Below, in pieces: positions 7,842-15,600 of a stretch of DNA of 35,638 bases (position 1 is its first letter; every line of letters begins with the position of its first letter). Origin of the DNA: Modestobacter excelsi (GTDB lineage Bacteria; Actinomycetota; Actinomycetes; Mycobacteriales; Geodermatophilaceae); the NCBI RefSeq assembly GCF_005930495.1, contig NZ_SJEX01000053.1, positions 1 to 35,638 of the forward strand, given 5' to 3'. Below the pieces are notes generated by a model, which did not search any database, was not told where the DNA came from, and saw only the letters and a list, made by a program, of their open reading frames with translations. The position numbers were made by a program, and so were the translations under genes.

Positions 7842-8623
7842 GCGAGCTCGAGATCGGCCAGGACGGCGGCGTCCTCACGGTGCTGTTCAACCGGCCCGAG
7901 GCGCGCAACGCGATGACGTTCGCGATGTACGAGGGCCTGGAGGAGGCGTGCGCGCGGGCCGACGACGACGAGTCGGTGCGGGTGCTGGTGCTGCGCGGCG
8001 CCGGCGGCCGGGCCTTCGTGGCCGGCACCGACATCGCCCAGTTCCTGGACTTCGGGCGCGGGGAGCTCACCAGCGGCGAGGACGGCATCGCGTACGAGGC
8101 GCGGATCGAGCGGGTGGTCAACCGGCTGGAGGACGTGACCGTGCCGACCGTCGCCGCGGTCGAGGGTGCCTGCGTGGGCGGCGGGCTGGCGCTGGCGGCC
8201 GCCTGCGACCTGCGGATCGCGACGACGTCGTCCCGGTTCGGCGTCCCGATCGCCCGCACCCTGGGCAACTGCCTGTCGATGAACTCCTACTCGCTGCTGG
8301 TCCACCACCTGGGCCCCGGCCGGACGCTGGACATGCTGCTGCGGGCGAGGTTGCTGTCGGCCGACGACGCGCACGCGGCCGGCTTCGTCGGCGAGGTGGT
8401 GCCCGACGGAGAACTCGACCCGGCGCTCACCTCCCTGGTGGAGACGCTGCTCGGGCACGCCCCGCTGAGCATGAGGGCAGCCGGCCAGGCGGTGGCCCGG
8501 CTGCGGCGGGCGAGCCTGCCCGACGGCGACGACCTGGTGCGCGAGGTCTTCGGCAGTGCCGACTTCCGGGCCGGGGTGCAGGCCTTCGTCGACCGTGGAC
8601 AGGTCAGCTGGACCGGCCGCTGA
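7838..8623 (+). CDS. Crotonase-fold enzyme (enoyl-CoA hydratase/isomerase family) lacking both catalytic Glu residues
   Basis: A 261-residue crotonase. The acyl-CoA pocket and oxyanion hole are present (AGTDIAQF near residue 64, EGACVGGGLALAAACD at 109-124). The positions of the two acid/base glutamates of enoyl-CoA hydratase are replaced: GGGCE is GGGLA (A118) and FGxPE is FGVPI (I138), followed by ARTLGNCLSM. A standard hydration mechanism is therefore unlikely; decarboxylation, hydrolysis, isomerisation or C-C cleavage of a CoA thioester are possible for this fold. The ATG overlaps the CoA-transferase stop. The 3' end overlaps the convergent iclR gene by 20 bases. It probably acts on the thioester made by the upstream transferase. 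Confidence 0.88.
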   Translation: MSELEIGQDGGVLTVLFNRPEARNAMTFAMYEGLEEACARADDDESVRVLVLRGAGGRAFVAGTDIAQFLDFGRGELTSGEDGIAYEARIERVVNRLEDVTVPTVAAVEGACVGGGLALAAACDLRIATTSSRFGVPIARTLGNCLSMNSYSLLVHHLGPGRTLDMLLRARLLSADDAHAAGFVGEVVPDGELDPALTSLVETLLGHAPLSMRAAGQAVARLRRASLPDGDDLVREVFGSADFRAGVQAFVDRGQVSWTGR

Positions 8624-9419
8624 GCGCGCGGGCACCGTCCTCGCGCAGCTCGGCGGCGAGCGCGGCTGCGGTCTCCTGCAGCTGGGCGACGATCCCCGGG
8701 ACGCTGCCCATCGGCACCCGCCCCTCGGGGCCGGACACCGAGATGGCGGTCATCAGCGGCCCGCCGGGCACCGGCACGGCCACGCAGCGGACGCCGGTCT
8801 CCTGCTCCCCGTCGTCGAGCGCGTAGCCCTGGGCGGCGATCTGCGGCAGCCGGGCCATCATCTCGTCCGGGTCGGTGACCGTCAGCGGCGTGCGCCGGGG
8901 CATGCCGCCGCGGACCAGGAGCTCGCGGGCGGTCGGGGCCGGGAGCTGGGCCAGCAGCGCCTTGCCCACCCCGGTGCAGTGCAGGTGCACCCGGCGGCCG
9001 ACCTCGGTGAACATCCGCATCGAGTGCCGGGAGGGCACCTGGGCGACGTAGACCACCCGGTCGCCGTCGAGCATCGCCAGGTTCGCCGTCTCCCCCGTGG
9101 CATCGACCAGGGTGCTGAGGTGCGGCCGCGCCCAGGTCCCCAGCGTGCGCGAGGAGCTCTCGCCGAGGTGGATCAGCCGGGGCCCGAGCACGTAGCGCCG
9201 GGAGGGCAGCTGCCGGACGTAGCCGCGGGCGACGAGCGTGCGGACCAGCCGGTGGATGGTGGACAGCGGGAGCCCGCTGTCCACCGCGAGCCGGGACAGG
9301 GCGACCTCGCCGCCGTCCTCGGCCATCAGCTCCAGCAGCAGGAAGGCCCGCTCCAGGGACTGCACACCGCCGTCGCTGCCGTTCCCGCCGTTGCTGCCCG
9401 GGCCGCTGGTCTCGGCCAT
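8604..9419 (-). CDS. IclR-family transcriptional regulator
   Basis: A 271-residue regulator. The N-terminal winged helix starts at VQSLERAFLLLELMAE and has the helix-turn-helix LSRLAVDSGLPLSTIHRLVRTLVARGYV (about 42-69). The C-terminal GAF-like effector domain has the IclR signature VGRRVHLHCTGVGKALLA and YALDDGEQETGVRCVAVPV. The ATG has an AGAGAGG ribosome-binding site. It is divergent from aceB, the position of a local repressor, and tandem repeats at 9548-9585 in the shared promoter region are probable binding sites. A similar element lies at 4966-4980. IclR-type effectors of glyoxylate genes include glyoxylate and pyruvate; whether these bind here is inference. The 3' end overlaps the crotonase gene tail to tail by 20 bases. 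Confidence 0.92.
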   Translation of the reverse strand: MAETSGPGSNGGNGSDGGVQSLERAFLLLELMAEDGGEVALSRLAVDSGLPLSTIHRLVRTLVARGYVRQLPSRRYVLGPRLIHLGESSSRTLGTWARPHLSTLVDATGETANLAMLDGDRVVYVAQVPSRHSMRMFTEVGRRVHLHCTGVGKALLAQLPAPTARELLVRGGMPRRTPLTVTDPDEMMARLPQIAAQGYALDDGEQETGVRCVAVPVPGGPLMTAISVSGPEGRVPMGSVPGIVAQLQETAAALAAELREDGARALSGRSS

Positions 9420-9518
9420 GTGTGCCTCTCTTCTGGCTCGCGCCCACTGCTGGGCCGTCCTGCGGGCCAGTGGGGCCCCGGCGGGGTCCAGACGGTCGGT
9501 CGGCGTACCGCCGTCGTC

Positions 9519-9547
9519 TTGACCCGGCTGGTGACCGAGGATACGTT
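9519..9547 (+). promoter_or_regulatory. Predicted aceB promoter
   Basis: TTGACC (9519-9524) and TACGTT (9542-9547) with a 17-base spacer match the actinobacterial housekeeping promoter pattern. The start would be near 9554, leaving a leader of about 95 bases. The candidate IclR repeats begin directly after the -10 box, in a blocking position. Confidence 0.55.
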
Positions 9548-9585
9548 TTCCACATCACAGATGGAACCTTCCGCATCACGGGAGG
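9548..9585. repeat. Tandem candidate IclR operators between iclR and aceB
   Basis: Two direct copies, TTCCACATCACAGATGG (9548-9564) and TTCCGCATCACGGGAGG (9569-9585), share 13 of 17 bases and start 21 bases apart, two helical turns, so proteins on both would face the same side of the DNA. The second copy matches the 4966-4980 palindrome in 12 of 15 bases. They overlap the predicted aceB transcription start. Confidence 0.55.
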
Positions 9586-9649
9586 TTGCCCCGTCCGCCG
9601 GCTCCGTCCCGGGGCTCGTCGCCGGACGGCACGACATCCAGGGAGAGTC

Positions 9650-11251
9650 ATGAGCACGGTCGACGGCGTGGAGATCACCGGTCCGATGGGTCCCCGGTTC
9701 GACGAGATCCTGACCCCCCAGGCGCTCGAGCTGATCGCCCGGCTGCACCGGGAGCTCAACGGCCGGCGGCTGGAGCGGCTGCAGGCGCGCAGGGAGCGGG
9801 TGCAGGCGCTCGCCGACGGCGGCACGCTGGACTTCCTGCCGGAGACCGCGTCGATCCGCGAGGACGACTCGTGGCGGGTCGCGCCGCCGGCGCCCGGCCT
9901 GATCGACCGCCGGGTGGAGATGACCGGCCCGACCGACCGCAAGATGACCATCAACGCGCTCAACTCCGGCGCCAAGTGCTGGCTCGCCGACCAGGAGGAC
10001 GCGAACTCCCCGCTGTGGGAGAACGTCGTCAACGGCCCGCTGAACCTGATGGACTCGATCGACCGGACGATCGACTTCACCAACGAGGCCGGCAAGAGCT
10101 ACACGCTGCGCCCCGACGACGAGCTGCCCACGATCATCGTGCGGCCGCGCGGCTGGCACCTGCCGGAGAAGCACATCACCGTCGACGGCGAGCAGACCTC
10201 GGGCAGCCTGGTCGACTTCGCGCTCTACCTGGTGGCCTGCGGGAAGAAGCAGGTCGACCGCGGCCAGGGGCCCTACTTCTACCTGCCGAAGATGGAGAGC
10301 CACCTCGAGGCGCGGATGTGGAACGAGGCCTTCGTCATCGGCCAGGAGCACATCGGCATCCCGCGCGGCACCATCCGGGCGACCTGCCTGATCGAGACCT
10401 ACCCGGCGGCGTTCGAGATGGAGGAGATCCTCTACGAGCTGCGCGAGCACTCCTCCGGCCTGAACGCCGGCCGCTGGGACTACCTGTTCAGCGTCATCAA
10501 GACCTTCCGCACCCGCGGGTCGGACTTCACGCTGCCCGACCGCAACTCGATCACGATGACCGTGCCGTTCATGCGCGCCTACACCGAGCTGCTGGTGCGC
10601 ACCTGCCACAAGCGCGGCGCGCACGCGATGGGCGGCATGTCGGCGTTCATCCCGAGCAAGGACCCGGCGAAGAACGAGTTCGCGTTCAACAAGATCACCG
10701 AGGACAAGTCGCGCGAGGCCAACGACGGCTTCGACGGCTCCTGGGTGGCCCACCCGGGCATGGTGCAGACGGCGATGGACGCCTTCGACAAGGTGCTCGG
10801 TGACCGGCCGAACCAGCTGGACAAGCTGCGCGAGGACGTGCACGTCACCGCCGCGGACCTGCTCAACGTCAAGGCCACCCCCGGTGAGGTGACCGAGGCC
10901 GGGCTGCGGGCCAACGTCAGCGTCGGCATCCAGTACGTGGAGTCCTGGCTGCGCGGCTCCGGCGCCGCCGGCATCAACGGCCTGATGGAGGACGCCGCCA
11001 CCGCGGAGATCAGCCGCAGCCAGGTGTGGCAGTGGCTGCACAACGGCGTGACGCTGTCCGACGGCGAGCCGGTCACCACCGAGCTGGTGCAGCGGGTCAT
11101 CGAGGAGGAGGTCGCGGCCATCGCCGAGGCCCGGGGAGATGCGTACGCCTCCGGCCGATGGGACGATGCCCGGGCGCTGTTCACCGAGATGGCCCTGGGG
11201 GAGGAGTACAACGACTTCCTCACCGTCCCGGCGTACGAGCGCATGCCCTGA
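9650..11251 (+). CDS. aceB: Malate synthase A
   Basis: A 533-residue protein, the normal length of malate synthase A, which condenses glyoxylate with acetyl-CoA to malate. Family motifs are NSGAKCWLADQEDANSPLWENVV (about 104-126), RPRGWHLPEKH with the catalytic arginine region (about 165-175), GPYFYLPKMESHLEARMWN, GTIRATCLIETYPAAFEMEEILYELR and LNAGRWDYLFSVIK. The C-terminal domain with its acid/base region is complete. The ATG has GGGAGAG upstream. It diverges from iclR, with a promoter and candidate operators between them. No isocitrate lyase is in the window; together with glcDEF downstream, the glyoxylate source may be glycolate as much as the glyoxylate shunt. A hairpin after the stop separates it from glcD. 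Confidence 0.97.
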   Translation: MSTVDGVEITGPMGPRFDEILTPQALELIARLHRELNGRRLERLQARRERVQALADGGTLDFLPETASIREDDSWRVAPPAPGLIDRRVEMTGPTDRKMTINALNSGAKCWLADQEDANSPLWENVVNGPLNLMDSIDRTIDFTNEAGKSYTLRPDDELPTIIVRPRGWHLPEKHITVDGEQTSGSLVDFALYLVACGKKQVDRGQGPYFYLPKMESHLEARMWNEAFVIGQEHIGIPRGTIRATCLIETYPAAFEMEEILYELREHSSGLNAGRWDYLFSVIKTFRTRGSDFTLPDRNSITMTVPFMRAYTELLVRTCHKRGAHAMGGMSAFIPSKDPAKNEFAFNKITEDKSREANDGFDGSWVAHPGMVQTAMDAFDKVLGDRPNQLDKLREDVHVTAADLLNVKATPGEVTEAGLRANVSVGIQYVESWLRGSGAAGINGLMEDAATAEISRSQVWQWLHNGVTLSDGEPVTTELVQRVIEEEVAAIAEARGDAYASGRWDDARALFTEMALGEEYNDFLTVPAYERMP

Positions 11252-11260
11252 TCTCCCCCA

Positions 11261-11290
11261 CGGGGGCCATGTCGGCCAGCATGGCCCCCG
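11261..11290 (+). terminator. Hairpin terminator after aceB
   Basis: Arms 11261-11271 and 11280-11290 are perfect 11-base complements (CGGGGGCCATG) around an 8-base loop, ten bases after the TGA. The remaining 43 bases before glcD contain a ribosome-binding site but no clear promoter, so read-through into glcDEF is possible. Confidence 0.65.
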
Positions 11291-11333
11291 GTGGGCGCAC
11301 TCCCTGCAGGTCCGGCGACGAAGGCGGAACCTC

Positions 11334-12890
11334 ATGAGCGGCACGCACGGCACGCAGACGTCGGCAGGCCCGGTCCTGGGCGACACCCCACCGGAGGCCA
11401 CCGCGGCCACCGGTGAGGTCGGCGACAACGCAGCGGGCATGGCGGCGGTGGGCCGGGTCGCCCGGGCGCTGATGCCCGACACCGGGGTCATCTCCGACCC
11501 CACCCAGCTGCGCACCTACGAGTGCGACGGCCTGGCGCACTACCGGGTCACCCCCGCCCTGGTGGTCCTCCCGGAGACGACCGAGCAGCTCGCCGGGGTG
11601 GTGCGCGCGTGCGCCGAGCACGGCGTCCCCTTCGTCGCCCGCGGGTCGGGGACCGGGCTGTCCGGCGGCGCCCTGCCGCGGGCCGACGGCGTCCTGGTCG
11701 TCACCTCCCGGATGCGCACCATCCGCGAGGTGCGCCGGGCCGACCAGCGCGCGGTCCTCGAGCCCGGTGTCATCAACCTCGACGTCACCCGGGCGGCGAC
11801 CGGCGAGGGCTACTACTACGCGCCGGACCCCAGCAGCCAGCAGATCTGCTCGATCGGCGGCAACCTGGCGGAGAACTCCGGCGGTGCGCACTGCCTCAAG
11901 TACGGCTTCACCAGCAACCACGTCCTCGGCGCCGAGCTGGTCACCCCGCAGGGCGACGTCGTGCAGCTCGGCGGGCTGGCGCCGGACGCGCCCGGCTACG
12001 ACCTGCTGGGCACCGTCGTCGGCTCGGAGGGGACCCTGGGCATCGCGACGACCGCGACGGTCCGGCTGGTCCGGCTGCCGGAGGAGGTCCGCACCCTGCT
12101 CGTCGGCTTCCGCTCCACCGACGACGCCGGCGCGGCCACCTCGGCGATCATCGGCAGCGGCGTGCTGCCGGCGGCGATCGAGATGATGGACGCCCTCGCC
12201 ATCGAGGCCGCCGAGGCCGCGGTGCACTGCAACTACCCCGACGGCGCCGGCGCGGTGCTGGTCATCGAGCTCGACGGCCCCGCGGCCGAGGTGCAGCACG
12301 AGTACGACGTCGTCGAGCGGCTCTGCCAGGAGCACGGCTCGTTCGAGCTGCGGCTGGCCATCGACGCCACCGAGCGGGCGCTGATCTGGAAGGGCCGCAA
12401 GTCCGCGTTCGCCGCGGTCGGCCGGATCAGCCCCGACTACATCGTCCAGGACGGCGTCATCCCGCGGACCGCGCTGCCGGAGGTGCTGCGCGCGATCGCC
12501 GACCTGTCGTCGTCCTCGGGGGTGCGGGTGGCCAACGTCTTCCACGCCGGCGACGGGAACCTGCACCCCCTCGTGCTGTTCGACGACGGCAAGCCGGGGG
12601 CCGGCGAGGCCGCCGAGAAGGTCAGCGGCGCGATCCTGGACCTCTGCATCACCCACGGCGGGGCGATCACCGGCGAGCACGGCGTCGGCGTGGACAAGGC
12701 GGCCTACATGCCGAAGATGTTCACCGACGACGACCTGGACACCATGCAGCTGGTGCGCTGCGCCTTCGACCCCGGCGGGATCGCGAACCCGGGCAAGGTG
12801 TTCCCGACCCCGCGCCTGTGCGGTGAGGTGCCGGGCAAGCGCAAGCACGCCCACCCCCTCGTCGAGGCCGGCCTGGCGGACGCGTTCTGA
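11334..12890 (+). CDS. glcD: Glycolate oxidase subunit GlcD (FAD-linked)
   Basis: A 518-residue PCMH-type flavoprotein, close to the family length of about 500. The FAD-binding region has PFVARGSGTGLSGGALP (about 101-117), SSQQICSIGGNLAENSGGAHCLKYG and LLGTVVGSEGTLGIAT. The C-terminal FAD-oxidase domain has ANVFHAGDGNLHPL and GAITGEHGVGVDKA. GlcD oxidises glycolate (or D-lactate) to glyoxylate (or pyruvate) as a complex with GlcE and GlcF. The ATG at 11334 follows AGGCGGAA and adds about 40 poorly conserved N-terminal residues. Its TGA overlaps the glcE ATG (TGATG), so the subunits are translationally coupled. It follows aceB, the enzyme that consumes glyoxylate. Confidence 0.95.
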   Translation: MSGTHGTQTSAGPVLGDTPPEATAATGEVGDNAAGMAAVGRVARALMPDTGVISDPTQLRTYECDGLAHYRVTPALVVLPETTEQLAGVVRACAEHGVPFVARGSGTGLSGGALPRADGVLVVTSRMRTIREVRRADQRAVLEPGVINLDVTRAATGEGYYYAPDPSSQQICSIGGNLAENSGGAHCLKYGFTSNHVLGAELVTPQGDVVQLGGLAPDAPGYDLLGTVVGSEGTLGIATTATVRLVRLPEEVRTLLVGFRSTDDAGAATSAIIGSGVLPAAIEMMDALAIEAAEAAVHCNYPDGAGAVLVIELDGPAAEVQHEYDVVERLCQEHGSFELRLAIDATERALIWKGRKSAFAAVGRISPDYIVQDGVIPRTALPEVLRAIADLSSSSGVRVANVFHAGDGNLHPLVLFDDGKPGAGEAAEKVSGAILDLCITHGGAITGEHGVGVDKAAYMPKMFTDDDLDTMQLVRCAFDPGGIANPGKVFPTPRLCGEVPGKRKHAHPLVEAGLADAF

Positions 12891-14158
12891 TGACCACGGT
12901 CAGCCTCGACGCGGCGCGCACCGCGCTGTCCTCCGCGTGCGGCGACGTCACCGACGCCGGCCCGGCCGACGCCGTCGACGGGGTGCCCGCCAGGCTGGTC
13001 GCCCGGCCCGGCACGACCGCGGAGACCGCAGCCGTGCTGCAGGCGGCGGCCGGCCACGGGCTCACCGTCGTCCCCCGCGGGCGCGGGACGAAGCTGTCGT
13101 GGGGCCGGCCGCCCGAGCGCGCCGACCTGGTCCTGGACATGAGCCGGATGTCCGCCGTCCTGGACCACGCTGCCGGTGACCTGATCGTGCACGCGCAGGC
13201 CGGCACGCTGCTGGCCGACGTGCAGCAGACCGTCGGCTCGGCGGGGCAGCGGCTCTCCCTCGACGAGTCCGTCCCCGGCACGTCGATCGGCGGTGCCCTG
13301 GCGACCAACACCAGCGGCCCCGGCCGCCTGGTCGTCGGGACCGCGCGCGACCTGCTGCTCGGGGTCACCCTGGTCCGCGCCGACGGGGTCGTCGCCAAGG
13401 CGGGCGGGCGGGTGGTCAAGAACGTGGCCGGCTACGACCTGGGCAAGCTGGTCATCGGCTCGTTCGGCACCCTCGCCGTCATCACCGACGCGGTCTTCCG
13501 GCTGCACCCGCTGCCGGCCGCCCAGCGGTTCGTCACGGTGCCCTTCGGCACGGCCGAGGACGCGGCGGCGCTGGTCCAGACGATGGTGCACTCCCAGGTG
13601 GTCCCCGCGGCGGTCGAGGTGGAGTGGCGGGTCGACGGCGCCGGCACGGTCGGCGTGCTCCTCGGCGGCACCCCCGCCGGGGTCGAGGCCCGGACGGCGG
13701 CCACGCTGGAACTGCTCGGCACCGGCGCCGAGGCGGCCGAGACGCCACCTCCGGGCTGGGGGGCGCTGCCCTGGCGGGACGACGCCGACCTGCCGGAGGT
13801 CGGGCTGAAGCTCACCTGCGCGCTGTCCGGGCTGGCGCCGGTGCTGGACGCGGCCCGCCGCGCCGCCGCCGATGCGGGGGTGCCGCTGACGCTGCGGGGC
13901 TCCGGCGGGTCCGGTGTGCTGTACGCCGCGCTGGCCGCCGACGCCCCGGTCGACGCGGTCGCCGCCGTGGTCGAGCGCACCCGCACCGCGTGCACCGCGC
14001 ACGGCGGCTCGCTGGTGGTGCTCGAGGCGCCGGCTGCGGTGCAGGCAGCCGTGGACACCTGGGGTCCCGTGCCGGCCATCGACCTGATGCGCCGGGTCAA
14101 GGAGCAGTTCGACCCGGAGCGCCGCCTGGCGCCCGGCCGCTTCGTCGGAGGCATCTGA
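12890..14158 (+). CDS. glcE: Glycolate oxidase subunit GlcE (FAD-binding)
   Basis: A 422-residue FAD-binding subunit with a shortened PCMH domain: LTVVPRGRGTKLSWGRPPERADLVLDMSRM (about 57-86), VPGTSIGGALATNTSGPGRLVVGTARDLLLGV and AGYDLGKLVIGSFGTLAVITDAVFRLHPLP, all typical of GlcE. The C-terminus LMRRVKEQFDPERRLAPGRFVGGI matches the family end. It is slightly longer than the E. coli protein of about 350 residues. It works with GlcD and GlcF at the membrane. Both ends overlap the neighbouring genes in TGATG junctions. Confidence 0.95.
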   Translation: MTTVSLDAARTALSSACGDVTDAGPADAVDGVPARLVARPGTTAETAAVLQAAAGHGLTVVPRGRGTKLSWGRPPERADLVLDMSRMSAVLDHAAGDLIVHAQAGTLLADVQQTVGSAGQRLSLDESVPGTSIGGALATNTSGPGRLVVGTARDLLLGVTLVRADGVVAKAGGRVVKNVAGYDLGKLVIGSFGTLAVITDAVFRLHPLPAAQRFVTVPFGTAEDAAALVQTMVHSQVVPAAVEVEWRVDGAGTVGVLLGGTPAGVEARTAATLELLGTGAEAAETPPPGWGALPWRDDADLPEVGLKLTCALSGLAPVLDAARRAAADAGVPLTLRGSGGSGVLYAALAADAPVDAVAAVVERTRTACTAHGGSLVVLEAPAAVQAAVDTWGPVPAIDLMRRVKEQFDPERRLAPGRFVGGI

Positions 14159-15561
14159 TGGGACAACCCACCACCGTCCAGGCCGAGGGGCCGCAGGACG
14201 ACCCGCGCACCGCCGGAGTGCGGGCGAGCGGCCCGGTGCCGGTCGACACGCCGACCGTGCGGCCGGCGTTCGACGACGAGCACCCGCCCTCGGCCGAGCT
14301 GATCAGCGACTGCGTGCACTGCGGCTTCTGCCTGCCGACCTGCCCCACCTACACGTTGTGGGGCGAGGAGATGGACTCCCCGCGCGGCCGGATCGACCTG
14401 ATGAAGGCCGGCCTGCAAGGCGCACCGATGACCGACACGATGGTCCAGCACTTCGACGCGTGCCTGGGCTGCATGGCCTGCGTGACCGCCTGCCCCTCCG
14501 GTGTCCAGTACGACAAGCTCATCGAGGCGACCCGGGTGCAGGTCGAGCGGCACCACACCCGCAGCCCCGGCGACCGGGCGATGCGCGCGTCGATCTTCGC
14601 GCTGTTCCCCTACAAGCGGCGGCTGCGGGCGCTGCGCGGGCCGCTGCGCGCCTACCAGGCCAGCGGGCTGCCGAAGGTGGTCCGCACCAGCGGGCTGCTG
14701 GACCGGCTGGCGCCCAAGCTGGCCGCGATGGAAGGCCTCGCCCCGGTCCTGGAGAAGCGGGAGAAGCTGCCGTCCCGGGTCCCCGCCGTGGGCGAGCGCC
14801 GGGCCGTGGTCGGGATGCTCACCGGCTGCGTGCAGGGCGAGTTCTTCCCCGGGGTCAACGCCGCGACCGCCCGGGTGCTGGCCGCCGAGGGGTGCGACGT
14901 GATCATCCCCAAGAAGCAGGGCTGCTGCGGGGCGCTGTCGGTGCACAACGGCCGGCAGGAGGAGGCCGAGCGGTTCGCGCGGGCGACGATCGACGCGTTC
15001 GAGGCCGCCGGGGTGCAGACCGTCGTGGTCAACGCCGCGGGCTGCGGGTCGAGCATGAAGGAGTACGCCGAGGTGCTCGCCGACGACCCGGCCTACGCCG
15101 AGCGCGCGAAGACCTTCGCCGCCTCGGTGCGCGACGTCTCCGAACTGCTCGCCGAGCTCGGCACCGTCGCCGAGCGGCACCCGCTGGAGGTCACCGTCGC
15201 CTACCACGACGCCTGCCACCTCGGGCACGCCCAGGGGATCCGGCAGCAACCCCGCGCGCTGCTGCGCGAGATCCCGGGCCTGCAGCTGCGGGAGATCCCG
15301 GAGGCCGAGATCTGCTGCGGGTCGGCAGGCATCTGGAACGTGCTCAACCCGGAGCCGGCCCGGGAGCTCGGCGACCGCAAGGCCCGCAACATCGCCTCCA
15401 CCGGCGCGGAGCTGCTGGTGACGGCGAACCCCGGTTGCCTGATGCAGGTGTCCTCCTCGCTGCAGCGGCAGGGCACCCGGATCGGGCTGGCGCACACCAT
15501 CGAGGTGCTCGACGCCTCCATCCGCGGCCTGCCGGTGAGCACCCTCGGGCCGCCCGACTGA
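14158..15561 (+). CDS. glcF: Glycolate oxidase Fe-S subunit GlcF
   Basis: A 467-residue Fe-S protein. Two [4Fe-4S] motifs are visible: CVHCGFCLPTCP (C52, C55, C58, C62) and CLGCMACVTACP (C102, C105, C108, C112). Two CCG domains follow (KKQGCCGALSVHNG; EAEICCGSAGIWNVLNPEPARELGDRKARNI). It takes electrons from GlcD/GlcE to the quinone pool. The ATG overlaps the glcE stop; about 45 acidic and Pro-rich residues precede the first cluster, and no better internal start is evident. The permease gene follows after 39 bases, with its own ribosome-binding site. Confidence 0.96.
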   Translation: MGQPTTVQAEGPQDDPRTAGVRASGPVPVDTPTVRPAFDDEHPPSAELISDCVHCGFCLPTCPTYTLWGEEMDSPRGRIDLMKAGLQGAPMTDTMVQHFDACLGCMACVTACPSGVQYDKLIEATRVQVERHHTRSPGDRAMRASIFALFPYKRRLRALRGPLRAYQASGLPKVVRTSGLLDRLAPKLAAMEGLAPVLEKREKLPSRVPAVGERRAVVGMLTGCVQGEFFPGVNAATARVLAAEGCDVIIPKKQGCCGALSVHNGRQEEAERFARATIDAFEAAGVQTVVVNAAGCGSSMKEYAEVLADDPAYAERAKTFAASVRDVSELLAELGTVAERHPLEVTVAYHDACHLGHAQGIRQQPRALLREIPGLQLREIPEAEICCGSAGIWNVLNPEPARELGDRKARNIASTGAELLVTANPGCLMQVSSSLQRQGTRIGLAHTIEVLDASIRGLPVSTLGPPD

Positions 15562-15600
15562 ACAGACCCGTTCCACCCCTTCTCACAACGAGGTGAGTCC

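Noticed and set aside
11300-11333. IclR-like operator before glcD
   Set aside because: TCCG and CGGA halves are present, but spacing and core do not match the TTCCGyATCrCGG element.
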